A DNA stretch of 11,201 nucleotides from Flavobacteriaceae bacterium (GTDB taxonomy: Bacteria > Bacteroidota > Bacteroidia > Flavobacteriales > Flavobacteriaceae): contig JAUWLK010000065.1 of the NCBI GenBank assembly GCA_030613745.1, positions 1-11,201 of the forward strand, given 5' to 3'. Positions 1-7,844 of the stretch are shown here, piece after piece. The translations under genes were made by a program, and so were the position numbers. Numbering within the stretch: the stretch's first letter is position 1; each line of letters opens with the position of its first letter. The notes beneath the pieces were generated by a model, which was given only the letters and a program-made list of their open reading frames with translations, was not told the origin of the DNA and made no database searches.

Positions 1-549
1 TATAAAAAGCCTGGTAAAGTATTTTTAGGAGTTGTACATCGATTAGACAGACCTACAAGCGGAATAGTAATATTTGCTCGAACCTCAAAAGCTTTAGAAC
101 GTTTGAATAAGATGCTACGGGATAAAAATATTAAAAAAACTTATTGGGCAATTGTAAAAAATCAGCCACAAAAAAAGAATGACACATTAATTCATTTCCT
201 AAAAAAGAATCCGAAAAACAACAAATCAACTGCTTATAAAAAAGAAACTGAAGGAAGTAAAAAAGCAATTTTACATTATCAATTAATTCAAAAATTGGAC
301 AATTATTCTTTATTGGAAATTAGTCTTGAAACAGGCCGTCATCATCAAATAAGGTGTCAATTAGCTAGTATTGGTTGTCCTATTAAAGGTGATTTAAAAT
401 ATGGTTTTAACCGAAGTAATAAAGATGGTGGTATTCATTTACATGCTCGAAAAATTGAATTCATTCACCCTGTTAGTAAAGAATTAATTTCAATAAGCTC
501 CACTTTACCTAAAGATGTTATTTGGGATGCGATTGATAAAGACTTTTAA
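1..549 (+). CDS. RluA-family pseudouridine synthase, 5' end missing
   Basis: This is the C-terminal 182 codons of an RNA pseudouridine synthase that isomerises uridine in rRNA or tRNA. The reading frame is open from the first base, so the start codon lies left of the window. Codons 13-21 read HRLDRPTSG, the RluA/RluC/RluD active-site motif; the catalytic Asp is codon 16 (bases 46-48). Codons around 108-118 carry GRHHQIRCQL, the second family signature. No S4 domain is visible, but the N-terminus is absent, so its presence cannot be judged. The exact target uridine cannot be told from sequence. The gene ends 22 bp before the convergent stop codon of ilvA, and no terminator hairpin is seen between them. 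Family assignment is secure; subfamily is open. Confidence 0.93.
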   Translation, partial: YKKPGKVFLGVVHRLDRPTSGIVIFARTSKALERLNKMLRDKNIKKTYWAIVKNQPQKKNDTLIHFLKKNPKNNKSTAYKKETEGSKKAILHYQLIQKLDNYSLLEISLETGRHHQIRCQLASIGCPIKGDLKYGFNRSNKDGGIHLHARKIEFIHPVSKELISISSTLPKDVIWDAIDKDF

Positions 550-571
550 TTAGATTAACTATTCAACTAAA

Positions 572-1834
572 TTATATCAAAAATTGAAAAAGTTGCGGAT
601 TTTCGTTTAAATACTCTCCCATAAAACCTAACTCTTTCATTCTTTTCACTAGTGGTTCAAAATCATCTTTGTTTGTTAATTCAATTCCAACAACTGCTGC
701 ACTTCTTGCCCTACTATTTTTTTTAGTATATTCAAAAAAAGTAATATCGTCATGTTCGCCTAAAACATTTACAACAAACTCTTTTAATGCACCCGCCCTT
801 TGCGGGAAAGGAACTATAAAATAATGTTTTAATCCTTCAAATAATAATGCTCGTTCTTTAATTTCTTCCATACGAGTTATATCATTATTACCTCCACTAA
901 TTATGCAAACTACATTTTTTCCAATAATTTTATCTTTACAATAATCTAATGCTGCAATAGATAAAGCACCAGCAGGTTCTACTACTATAGCTTTTTCGTT
1001 ATATAATTTTAATAATGTTGAGCATATTTTTCCTTCAGGAATTGTAATTACATCATCAATATACTGTTTGCATATATTAAAAGTAATATCTCCTATTTTT
1101 TTCACAGCAGCACCATCAACAAATTTATCAATACTGTGCAATTCTGTATTTACTTCATATTTTAATGAAGTTTTTAAGGATGGTGCACCTTCGGGTTCAA
1201 CTCCAATTATTTTTGTATTCGGACTTAATTCTTTAAATACACTTAAAATTCCAGAAGCTAAACCTCCACCTCCAACAGGTACAAAAATATAATCAATAGG
1301 TTCTTTAATATCCTCTAACAATTCTAATGCTATTGTTCCTTGTCCGGCTATTATTTTTTTATCATCAAATGGATGAACGAACTCAAACTTCTGAGCCTCA
1401 CTAAATTCTTTTGCAATTGCATATGAAGCATCAAAAGTATCTCCATAAAGTTTTATTTCAACATTTTCTTTACCAAACATTTCAACTTGTTTAATTTTTT
1501 GTTGAGGAGTTGTTGTTGGCATAAATATAATTCCTGAAATATTTAAAAAATTACATACTTGAGCTACACCTTGCGCATGGTTTCCTGCACTTGCACAAAC
1601 TACAGTTTTTACATTTTTAGTATCCAATAAATTTTTAATCTTATTAAATGCTCCTCTAATTTTATAGGAACGAACTCTTTGTAAATCTTCTCGTTTAAAA
1701 TGAATACTAGCCTGATACTTTTCAGAAAAATTCAACATTTTTATCAAAGGCGTATGTTTTACCAAATCTTTGATGTTATGCTGTGCTTTTTTAATTTCAG
1801 CTAGAGATATTTTATGTTTTTGATTTGTGCTCAT
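572..1834 (-). CDS. ilvA: Threonine ammonia-lyase (threonine deaminase), biosynthetic
   Basis: IlvA is the PLP-dependent cytoplasmic enzyme converting L-threonine to 2-oxobutanoate and ammonia, the committed step to isoleucine. The protein has 420 residues. SYKIRGA at 56-62 contains the PLP-binding Lys58, and the glycine-rich phosphate loop GGGG is at 188-191. The catalytic fold-II domain runs to about residue 325. It is followed by one ACT-like regulatory domain (about 335-420), as in the short IlvA of Bacillus and Corynebacterium rather than the two-domain E. coli form, so isoleucine inhibition is expected. The chosen start matches the N-terminus of that family as I recall it. No Shine-Dalgarno sequence is present; the ATG follows AT-rich sequence directly downstream of a terminator U-tract. 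It is the last gene of the ilv block, 97 bp after ilvC. Confidence 0.96.
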   Translation of the reverse strand: MSTNQKHKISLAEIKKAQHNIKDLVKHTPLIKMLNFSEKYQASIHFKREDLQRVRSYKIRGAFNKIKNLLDTKNVKTVVCASAGNHAQGVAQVCNFLNISGIIFMPTTTPQQKIKQVEMFGKENVEIKLYGDTFDASYAIAKEFSEAQKFEFVHPFDDKKIIAGQGTIALELLEDIKEPIDYIFVPVGGGGLASGILSVFKELSPNTKIIGVEPEGAPSLKTSLKYEVNTELHSIDKFVDGAAVKKIGDITFNICKQYIDDVITIPEGKICSTLLKLYNEKAIVVEPAGALSIAALDYCKDKIIGKNVVCIISGGNNDITRMEEIKERALLFEGLKHYFIVPFPQRAGALKEFVVNVLGEHDDITFFEYTKKNSRARSAAVVGIELTNKDDFEPLVKRMKELGFMGEYLNENPQLFQFLI

Positions 1835-1845
1835 ATCTATAAAAT

Positions 1846-1887
1846 AAAAAAACCATCGATTTCTAACTTAACAAAAGAAACCGATGG
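1846..1887 (-). terminator. Intrinsic terminator between ilvC and ilvA
   Basis: Read on the minus strand, CCATCGGTTTCT (1887-1876) pairs with AGAAATCGATGG (1864-1853). This gives a 12-bp stem with one G-U wobble and an 11-nt loop. A run of seven T (1852-1846) follows at once. The hairpin starts 44 nt after the ilvC stop codon, and its T-run ends 11 nt before the ilvA start codon. It therefore either ends the ilvDBNC transcript with partial read-through or acts as an attenuator for ilvA. I see no leader ORF of note between the ilvC stop and the hairpin, and no good TAnnTTTG box. Confidence 0.85.
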
Positions 1888-1931
1888 CAAAATTCAAATA
1901 AATAATTTCTAATTTACATCAATTTCAAAAT

Positions 1932-3407
1932 TTAAATAATTTTAATCATTGCAGTCATTGATTCTCTTAATTCTGCTCCAATCATTTCAACTGCATGGTA
2001 ACGAATTTCCTCATTTACTGCAATTAATTTTTGATTATCTACGCCATTATCTTCTTTTTCTCCATATTTTTCACCAATTACATCTGTATCTATTTCTTTC
2101 ATAAAGTCAGCCAATAATGGTTTACAAGCATGATCAAACAAATAGCATCCGTACTCTGCTGTATCAGAAATAGTTGCATTCATTTCATATAATTTTTTAC
2201 GAGCAATAGTATTCGCAATTAACGGTGTTTCATGTAAAGATTCATAATAAGCAGATTCATCAATAATACCAGCTTCGGTCATCGTTTCAAATGCCAGCTC
2301 AACACCTGCTCTAACAAATGCAATCATTAATACACCATTATCAAAATATTCCTGTTCTGAAATTTCTTTATTTGTCGCAGGTGTTTTTTCAAAAGCAGTA
2401 TCACCGGTTTTAGCTCTCCAACTAAGTAAATCATTATCATCATTTTCCCAATCTTTCATCATGGTTTTTGAAAATTCACCTGAAATAATATCATCCATAT
2501 GTTTTTGGAATAACGGACGCATAATACCTTTTAACTCTTCTGATAATTCAAAAGCTTTAATTTTAGCAGGATTTGACAATCTATCCATCATATTGGTAAT
2601 TCCTCCATGTTTTAAAGCTTCTGTAATAGTTTCCCAACCGTATTGAATTAATTTTGAAGCATATCCAGGTTCAATTCCTTTTTCAATCATTTTATCAAAA
2701 CTCAAAATAGATCCCGTTTGCAAAACACCACATAAAATAGTTTGCTCTCCCATTAAATCAGATTTAACTTCGGCAACAAATGATGATTCTAATACACCGG
2801 CTTTATCACCACCAGTAGCAACAGCATAAGCTTTAACTTGCTCAAAACCTTTACCTTGTGAATCATTTTCGGGATGAACAGCAATTAAAGTTGGCACACC
2901 AAAACCTCTTTTATACTCTTCTCGTACTTCAGATCCTGGTGATTTAGGTGCAACCATAATTACAGTAATATCTTTACGTATTTGCATACCTTCTTCTACA
3001 ATATTAAAACCATGAGAATAAGACAAAGTTGATCCTTTTTTCATCAAAGGCATTATTGCATTGACTACTGAAGTATGTTGTTTATCTGGAGTTAAATTAA
3101 TTACCATATCAGCAGAAGGAATCATTTCATTATAAGTACCTACTGAAAAACTGTTTTCAGTTGCATTTTTAAAAGATTGGCGTTTTTCATAAATTGCTCC
3201 TTCACGGAGCGCATAAGAAATATCCAAACCAGAATCACGCATATTTAATCCTTGATTAAGCCCTTGAGCACCACAACCAACAATTACAATTTTTTTACCT
3301 TTTAAAACTTCAACCCCATTACTAAATTCTGACGGATCCATCAATCTACATTTTCCTAATTGTGCTAATTGGCCTCTTAGTGAGAGTGTGTTAAAATAAT
3401 TTGTCAT
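1932..3407 (-). CDS. ilvC: Ketol-acid reductoisomerase, class II, NADPH-dependent
   Basis: IlvC isomerises and reduces 2-acetolactate (or 2-aceto-2-hydroxybutanoate) to the dihydroxy acid, using NADPH and Mg2+. At 491 residues it has the same length as the E. coli class II enzyme as I recall it, and the alignment is colinear through the catalytic core. The Rossmann loop is GCGAQG at 44-49. The NADPH-phosphate contacts R68, R76 and S78 are all present, so NADPH rather than NADH preference is expected. The catalytic residues H132, K155, D217 and E221 fall at the same numbers as in E. coli, and the duplicated C-terminal knotted domain is complete. The start codon is 15 nt downstream of the ilvN stop, so the two are cotranscribed. 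A terminator lies directly after the gene. Confidence 0.97.
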   Translation of the reverse strand: MTNYFNTLSLRGQLAQLGKCRLMDPSEFSNGVEVLKGKKIVIVGCGAQGLNQGLNMRDSGLDISYALREGAIYEKRQSFKNATENSFSVGTYNEMIPSADMVINLTPDKQHTSVVNAIMPLMKKGSTLSYSHGFNIVEEGMQIRKDITVIMVAPKSPGSEVREEYKRGFGVPTLIAVHPENDSQGKGFEQVKAYAVATGGDKAGVLESSFVAEVKSDLMGEQTILCGVLQTGSILSFDKMIEKGIEPGYASKLIQYGWETITEALKHGGITNMMDRLSNPAKIKAFELSEELKGIMRPLFQKHMDDIISGEFSKTMMKDWENDDNDLLSWRAKTGDTAFEKTPATNKEISEQEYFDNGVLMIAFVRAGVELAFETMTEAGIIDESAYYESLHETPLIANTIARKKLYEMNATISDTAEYGCYLFDHACKPLLADFMKEIDTDVIGEKYGEKEDNGVDNQKLIAVNEEIRYHAVEMIGAELRESMTAMIKII

Positions 3408-3422
3408 TATTATATTGATTAT

Positions 3423-3947
3423 TTAATTTAATTGTTTTTTTAATATTTCTGAAATTTTCATTTCTTCCTTTGTGACTGATATCCTTCCTGATCGTACAAA
3501 CTGCATAATTCCATAAGGTAATAATTCATCATATAAAGTTTCAATCTCTTCTTTTCTACCTGATTTTTCAATCACAAAAAACTCAGGTGTAACTGTTACA
3601 ATTTGTGCATTGCTTTTTTTAATTATATTTTGAATTTGACGTTCTTCAAAAAGCAATTTTGATTTAATTTTAAACAATGCTGATTGCAAATAAATTGATT
3701 CTTCATTTGTATGATAATACGCCTTAATTACTTCAACCTGTTTTTCTATTTGACCAATAATTTTTTTGACAGATTCTTCGGTTGAAGATACTACAATAAT
3801 TAATCTTGTAACATTTTCAATTTCAGAGCTTGATGCTGTTAAACTCTCAATATTAATATGTCGCTTTAAAAATATACTTGAGATTCTGTTTAACAATCCT
3901 AAATTATTTTCTGTATATATTGATATGGTATATAAAACTTTTTCCAT
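3423..3947 (-). CDS. ilvN: Acetolactate synthase, small regulatory subunit
   Basis: This 174-residue protein is the regulatory partner of IlvB; it activates the large subunit and confers valine inhibition. The N-terminal ACT domain covers about residues 4-76 and shows GLLNRI and NIESLTAS. N14, G17 and N32 align with the valine-contacting N11, G14 and N29 of E. coli IlvH, so valine feedback is expected (inference from alignment by eye). The remainder (about 80-170) matches the C-terminal domain of the family. The gene sits 9 nt after ilvB and 15 nt before ilvC, which implies a single transcript and probably coupled translation. The symbol ilvH would be equally valid. Confidence 0.95.
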   Translation of the reverse strand: MEKVLYTISIYTENNLGLLNRISSIFLKRHINIESLTASSSEIENVTRLIIVVSSTEESVKKIIGQIEKQVEVIKAYYHTNEESIYLQSALFKIKSKLLFEERQIQNIIKKSNAQIVTVTPEFFVIEKSGRKEEIETLYDELLPYGIMQFVRSGRISVTKEEMKISEILKKQLN

Positions 3948-3956
3948 GATAATTTT

Positions 3957-5690
3957 TTATTTTAATCTAACATCTGAAACCGTTGCTCCCGTAGGAATCA
4001 TAGGAAATACATTTCCTTCTTTTTCTACATTTACTTCTAAAAAATAAGATTCTTTTGAAGCAATCATTTTAGCGATAGCATCTGTCAAATTTTCTCTTTT
4101 ACTCACTCTATCTGCCTTGATACTATATCCTTCTGCTATTTTCACAAAATCAGGATTGGTCATTACAGTTGAAGCATAGCGTCTGTCAAAAAACATTTCT
4201 TGCCATTGACGTACCATTCCTAAAAACTCATTATTTAATACCAAAATTTTAACAGGAACTTTGGTTTGTAAAACCGTTCCTAATTCTTGGATATTCATTT
4301 GAAAGCTTCCATCGCCAATAATGGCAACAACTTCTCTGTTTGGAGCACCCATTTTTGCACCAATGGAAGCAGGTAGAGCAAAGCCCATTGTACCTAAACC
4401 TCCTGAGGTAATCTTACTTTTAGTTTCTTTAAAATTAGCAAATCTACTAGCAATCATTTGATGCTGACCAACATCTGAAACAATTATAGCCTCACCTTTA
4501 GTCTCATTATTTAAAACTTCAATCACCTCTGCCATAGTTATACCCTGGCTCGTTGAATTTAACTGAGCTTTAATTACTTCATCAAACTCTACTTTATATA
4601 AATCTTTAAATTTTTGCAACCAAGTTTGATGTGTATTTTTATTTATTAAAGGAAAAATTAATGATAAAGTATCTTTAACATCTCCCATAACTGCAATGTC
4701 AGTTTTTACGTTTTTATCAATTTCAGCTAAATCAATATCAAAGTGAATTATCTTAGCTTGCTTGGCATAGGTTTCTAAATTACCTGTTACACGATCATCA
4801 AAACGCATTCCAATAGCAATTAAAACATCACATTCATTGGTCATAACATTAGGTGCATAATGACCGTGCATTCCCACCATACCAACATTCAAATTATGCT
4901 TGGTTGGCAAAGCAGACAAACCTAATAATGTTGAAGCTGAAGGTATTTCTGCTTTTTCAATAAAGGCTTTAAACTCTTCTTCGGCCTGACCTAAAGTAAC
5001 TCCCTGACCAAAAATAACAAAAGGTTTTTTTGCCTTATTGATCAATTCTGCAGCAGCCTCAATTTTAGACATATCAATTTGTGGAACAGGAGTATAACTT
5101 CTAATTTTTGTACATTTTTTGTATTTAAAATCGAGTTCTCCAAATTGAGCATCTTTTGTAATATCAATCAAAACTGGACCTGGACGGCCTGATTTTGCAA
5201 TGTAAAAAGCCTTTGCTAGAACTTCTGGAATTTCAGAGGCTTTAGTTATTTGATAATTCCATTTTGTAACAGGAGTGGAAATACTTACTATATCCGTTTC
5301 CTGAAAAGCATCACTTCCCAAAAGATTTGAACCTACTTGACCAGTGATACAAACAATTGGAGTTGAATCAATTTGCGCATCGGCAATACCAGTTATCAAA
5401 TTCGTAGCACCTGGTCCTGAAGTGGCAATTGCCACACCTACTTTGCCTGAAGAACGAGCAAATCCTTGCGCCGCATGGATTGCACCTTGTTCGTGTCGTG
5501 TTAAAACGTGATGTAGTTCATTTTGATATTTATAAAATTCATCATAAACCGGCATTATTGCACCACCTGGATATCCATAAATTAAATCTGCACCTTCGGC
5601 AAGCAAACATTTCACTACTGCTTCAGCACCTGATATTTTAATTGTTTTTTTAGTAGTCACTTTTTGCTTTTGTTTTGTTACTGTTTCCAT
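3957..5690 (-). CDS. ilvB: Acetolactate synthase, large catalytic subunit
   Basis: IlvB is the ThDP-, FAD- and Mg-dependent acetohydroxyacid synthase. It condenses pyruvate with pyruvate (valine/leucine branch) or with 2-oxobutanoate (isoleucine branch). The protein has 577 residues with three domains in order: ThDP-pyrimidine binding, central FAD/transhydrogenase-like, and ThDP-pyrophosphate binding. YGYPGGAIMPVYD is at 38-50, the catalytic Glu is E67 in RHEQGA, and the ThDP/Mg motif runs from GDG at 459-461 to NN at 486-487. RQWQ (494-497) contains the conserved tryptophan of the herbicide-site region. A lysine-rich tail of about 16 residues precedes the conserved part; the assigned ATG is the only upstream Met, so I keep it. 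It is followed by ilvN after 9 nt and preceded by ilvD with an 83-nt gap. Confidence 0.97.
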   Translation of the reverse strand: METVTKQKQKVTTKKTIKISGAEAVVKCLLAEGADLIYGYPGGAIMPVYDEFYKYQNELHHVLTRHEQGAIHAAQGFARSSGKVGVAIATSGPGATNLITGIADAQIDSTPIVCITGQVGSNLLGSDAFQETDIVSISTPVTKWNYQITKASEIPEVLAKAFYIAKSGRPGPVLIDITKDAQFGELDFKYKKCTKIRSYTPVPQIDMSKIEAAAELINKAKKPFVIFGQGVTLGQAEEEFKAFIEKAEIPSASTLLGLSALPTKHNLNVGMVGMHGHYAPNVMTNECDVLIAIGMRFDDRVTGNLETYAKQAKIIHFDIDLAEIDKNVKTDIAVMGDVKDTLSLIFPLINKNTHQTWLQKFKDLYKVEFDEVIKAQLNSTSQGITMAEVIEVLNNETKGEAIIVSDVGQHQMIASRFANFKETKSKITSGGLGTMGFALPASIGAKMGAPNREVVAIIGDGSFQMNIQELGTVLQTKVPVKILVLNNEFLGMVRQWQEMFFDRRYASTVMTNPDFVKIAEGYSIKADRVSKRENLTDAIAKMIASKESYFLEVNVEKEGNVFPMIPTGATVSDVRLK

Positions 5691-5773
5691 AACTATCTCA
5701 TTTCTAGTTGATTTTATCTTTTCAAAGAGAAAGTTTTTTTACTTTCACCCTTTACCTTTTTACTTTTTCTAGC

Positions 5774-7453
5774 CTAAAACTTATCTGTAACGCATCCTTC
5801 AGAAGCTGAAGAAACCATTTTGGCATATTTGTATAAAATTCCTTTTTTATGTTTTGGAGCTGGTTGTACCCATTTTGCTTTTCTTTTTGCGATTTCGTCA
5901 TCAGATAAATCAACACTAATCTCATTAGAAGCAGCATCAATAGTAATAATATCACCATCTTCAACTAAGGCAATTAAACCACCGGTTTGTGCCTCGGGAG
6001 TAATATGGCCTACAACAAAACCATGCGTGCCACCAGAGAACCTACCATCAGTAATTAATGCAACCGATTTACCTAAACCAGCTCCCATAATCATGGAGGT
6101 TGGCTTTAACATTTCGGGCATTCCCGGTCCTCCTTTTGGACCAACATATCGAATAACAATTACATCTCCTTTTTTAGCTTTTCCTGCACTTATTCCTTCA
6201 TTTGCTTCATCTTCGCTATTAAAAACAACTGCAGATCCTTGAAATAAATCACCTTCATAACCACTTATTTTAGCAACACCACCTTCTTCAGCAAGATTAC
6301 CAAACATGATTTGTATATTTCCTGTTTGTTTTAATGCTTTTTCTGACGGATGAATTACATCTTGTTCAAATTCTAAAGCTCTAACACTTTTTAAATTTTC
6401 GGCTATGGTGTTTCCGGTAACGGTCATACAATCACCATGCAATAATCCTTCTTGTAAAAGATATTTCATTACTGCCGGTGTACCACCAATATCGTAAACA
6501 TCTTCCATTAAATATTTACCACTAGGTTTTAAATCTCCAATAACGGGAGTACGATCACTAACTCTTTGAAAATCAGCTAAAGTAAATTCAATATCTGCAG
6601 CATGAGCTATTGCTAAAAAATGCAAAACGGCATTGGTTGAACCACCTAAAGCATTCACAACAGTTATTGCATTTTCAAGTGATTTTTTGGTAATTATATC
6701 TAAAGGTTTTAAATCTAATTCTAATAAATTTTTAATCGCATCAGCAGTTATTTCAGCCTCCTTATCTTTTAAAGGATTTTCTGCTGGAAGAGAAGAATTT
6801 CCTGGCAAGGAAAAACCCATTGCTTCAATTGCAGATGCCATTGTATTTGCGGTATACATACCACCACAAGCTCCTGGCCCCGGACAAGCATTTTTAATAA
6901 TACTTTTATATTCAACAGCATCAATTATGCCTGCAACTTTTTTCCCTAAAGCTTCAAATGCAGAAACTATATTTAATTTTTCACCATTATGACACCCCGA
7001 GGCAATCGTGCCTCCATAAACCATAATAGATGGACGGTTTAATCTCAACATTGCCATTACAGATCCAGGCATATTCTTATCACAACCAACAACAGGAACC
7101 AAAGCATCATAACTTTGTGCATTCATAACAGTTTCCATAGAATCTGCAATAATATCCCGTGAAGGCAATGAATAATTCATACCTGAGGTTCCCATTGAAA
7201 TACCATCGCTAACACCAATGGTATTAAAAACCAAACCTACTTGTTGCTTTTTATTTATTTGTTCTTTTAATTGATAAGCCAGTTTATTCAAGTGCATATT
7301 ACATGGATTTCCATCAAATCCTGTACTTGCAATGCCTATTTGAGGCTTATTCATATCTTCATCAGAAAAACCAACAGCGTACAACATTGCTTGTGCAGCT
7401 GGTTGTGTTTCATCTTGGGTTAATCGTTTACTATATTTATTTAAATTTTTCAT
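5774..7453 (-). CDS. ilvD: Dihydroxy-acid dehydratase
   Basis: IlvD dehydrates 2,3-dihydroxy-isovalerate and 2,3-dihydroxy-3-methylvalerate to the 2-keto acids, the last step before transamination. The protein has 559 residues, shorter than E. coli IlvD (about 616). Three cysteines expected to ligand the cluster are present: C51 in NPCNMH, C124 in GCDKNMPG and C196 in CPGPGACGG. This pattern and length resemble the [2Fe-2S] dehydratases rather than the oxygen-labile [4Fe-4S] type (inference). GRFSGGTHGFVVGH lies in the C-terminal domain. It is the first enzyme gene of the ilv block. The start codon lies 71 nt after a short ORF rich in Ile/Val/Leu codons and sits in the loop of a weak AT-only hairpin. 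There is no Shine-Dalgarno sequence. Confidence 0.97.
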   Translation of the reverse strand: MKNLNKYSKRLTQDETQPAAQAMLYAVGFSDEDMNKPQIGIASTGFDGNPCNMHLNKLAYQLKEQINKKQQVGLVFNTIGVSDGISMGTSGMNYSLPSRDIIADSMETVMNAQSYDALVPVVGCDKNMPGSVMAMLRLNRPSIMVYGGTIASGCHNGEKLNIVSAFEALGKKVAGIIDAVEYKSIIKNACPGPGACGGMYTANTMASAIEAMGFSLPGNSSLPAENPLKDKEAEITADAIKNLLELDLKPLDIITKKSLENAITVVNALGGSTNAVLHFLAIAHAADIEFTLADFQRVSDRTPVIGDLKPSGKYLMEDVYDIGGTPAVMKYLLQEGLLHGDCMTVTGNTIAENLKSVRALEFEQDVIHPSEKALKQTGNIQIMFGNLAEEGGVAKISGYEGDLFQGSAVVFNSEDEANEGISAGKAKKGDVIVIRYVGPKGGPGMPEMLKPTSMIMGAGLGKSVALITDGRFSGGTHGFVVGHITPEAQTGGLIALVEDGDIITIDAASNEISVDLSDDEIAKRKAKWVQPAPKHKKGILYKYAKMVSSASEGCVTDKF

Positions 7454-7524
7454 TAAAAAATCAATACTTTATATTTCTTTTAAATTGTCATAATATTTTT
7501 AAAACTTTCAAAATTAAAATAGCT

Positions 7525-7569
7525 TTAACTTAAGCTTGCTACTATTATAAGAATTATTACAACATCCAT
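7525..7569 (-). CDS. ilvL: Putative ilv leader peptide (attenuation type), 14 residues
   Basis: ATG at 7569-7567 opens a 14-codon ORF, MDVVIILIIVASLS, ending at TAA 7527-7525. Codons 3-10 are V V I I L I I V, eight branched-chain codons in a row, plus Leu13. It sits alone in the leader, 71 nt before ilvD, the first gene of an Ile/Val operon. This is what a ribosome-stalling leader peptide for the end-product amino acids looks like. No Shine-Dalgarno sequence precedes it, which is normal for this group. An AGCTT/AAGCT hairpin (7536-7521) overlaps its stop codon. Against it: the ORF is very short, the region is AT-rich (ATA, ATT and TTA codons come easily), and no GC-rich terminator follows it. 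The symbol is given by analogy with enteric ilvL, not by homology. Confidence 0.6.
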   Translation of the reverse strand: MDVVIILIIVASLS

Positions 7570-7637
7570 TAAATATAATTATTACTTATTTTTCTGATTT
7601 ACAGTATATTGAAAATATTTATTTACAAGGTTTAAAT

Positions 7638-7668
7638 AAAAAAACCTTCCTGAATTTAGGAAGGCTTT
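7638..7668 (-). terminator. Intrinsic terminator downstream of the helical-protein gene
   Basis: On the minus strand CCTTCCT (7664-7658) and AGGAAGG (7651-7645) form a 7-bp GC-containing stem with loop AAATTC, followed by seven T (7644-7638). AAAG before the stem can pair with the first Ts to lengthen it to about 11 bp. It lies upstream of the leader ORF, so it most likely ends the transcript of the 9389-7845 gene and insulates the ilv promoter. It is 176 nt from that gene's stop codon only because a repeat element lies between. Confidence 0.85.
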
Positions 7669-7670
7669 AA

Positions 7671-7840
7671 ATATAATACCAATTTAATTTTAAAATTTGT
7701 CTTTAGTAAATTGAATTATTTTTTGCTTAAAATAGGCAGAAAAATAAAGCATAGCATTTGTTACGGTTTCTTTTTATAACGACATTTAAGTAAAAAAGAA
7801 ATGATTTATATGACTTATTTTATGGTTAAATTGGTATAAA
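7671..7840 (-). repeat. 170-bp interspersed repeat, copy 1 (MITE-like)
   Basis: The ends are inverted repeats: ATACCAATTTAA at 7676-7687 and its exact complement TTAAATTGGTAT at 7826-7837. Read on the minus strand from 7840, it is colinear with the second copy at 10834-11004. Shared blocks are TTTATACCA (offset 0 in both), TTTCTTTTT (39 and 38), GCTATGCT (85 and 85), AAAAAATAATTCAAT (116 and 117) and AAATTGxTATTAxAT (155 and 156). It has no coding capacity. It starts 4 nt after the stop codon of the helical-protein gene and ends 2 nt before that gene's terminator. The size, terminal inverted repeats and non-coding content suggest a non-autonomous transposable element, but no target-site duplication is clear. 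Confidence 0.75.
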
Positions 7841-7844
7841 ACAT

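Larger units (their letters stand above)
7454..7844 (-). other. ilv leader and intergenic region upstream of ilvD
   Basis: This 391-nt gap lies between the helical-protein gene and ilvD, both on the minus strand. In the direction of transcription it holds the 170-bp repeat copy 1 (7840-7671), an intrinsic terminator (7668-7638), and about 68 nt that should contain the ilv promoter. The leader ORF (7569-7525) and a 71-nt AT-rich spacer to ilvD follow. The promoter is not clear: TTG at 7628-7626 followed after 19 nt by TACTGTAA (7606-7599) is the best-placed candidate but matches TAnnTTTG poorly. I see no T-box or other known riboswitch pattern. Confidence 0.6.

Noticed and set aside
550..571. 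Terminator in the convergent gap between the pseudouridine synthase gene and ilvA
   Set aside because: No stable hairpin with a T-run could be found on either strand in or near the 22-bp gap.
5729..5746. Small inverted repeat GAAAGT-T6-ACTTTC in the ilvD-ilvB gap
   Set aside because: It has only six AT-leaning base pairs and no T-run after it on either strand, so it is not a credible terminator or attenuator.
5752..5964. 70-codon minus-strand ORF overlapping the 3' end of ilvD
   Set aside because: It is an out-of-frame shadow of ilvD with low-complexity composition and no motif.
5820..6242. 140-codon plus-strand ORF inside ilvD
   Set aside because: It is antisense to a well-supported gene and has no recognisable family. 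The same applies to the plus-strand ORFs at 1068-1292, 2461-2646, 3766-4047, 5429-5641, 6633-6992, 7303-7533 and 9160-9408.
7570..7577. TATATTTA as the -7 box of the ilv promoter
   Set aside because: It would place the transcription start inside the leader ORF and has no TTG at the right distance.
7638..7668. This terminator as the ilv attenuator itself
   Set aside because: It lies upstream of the leader ORF and fits as the terminator of the preceding gene. An attenuator should lie between the leader peptide and ilvD.
7671..7840. CRISPR or tRNA-like structure in the intergenic repeat
   Set aside because: It has no direct repeat/spacer periodicity and no tRNA features; the only regularity is the terminal inverted repeats and the match to copy 2.
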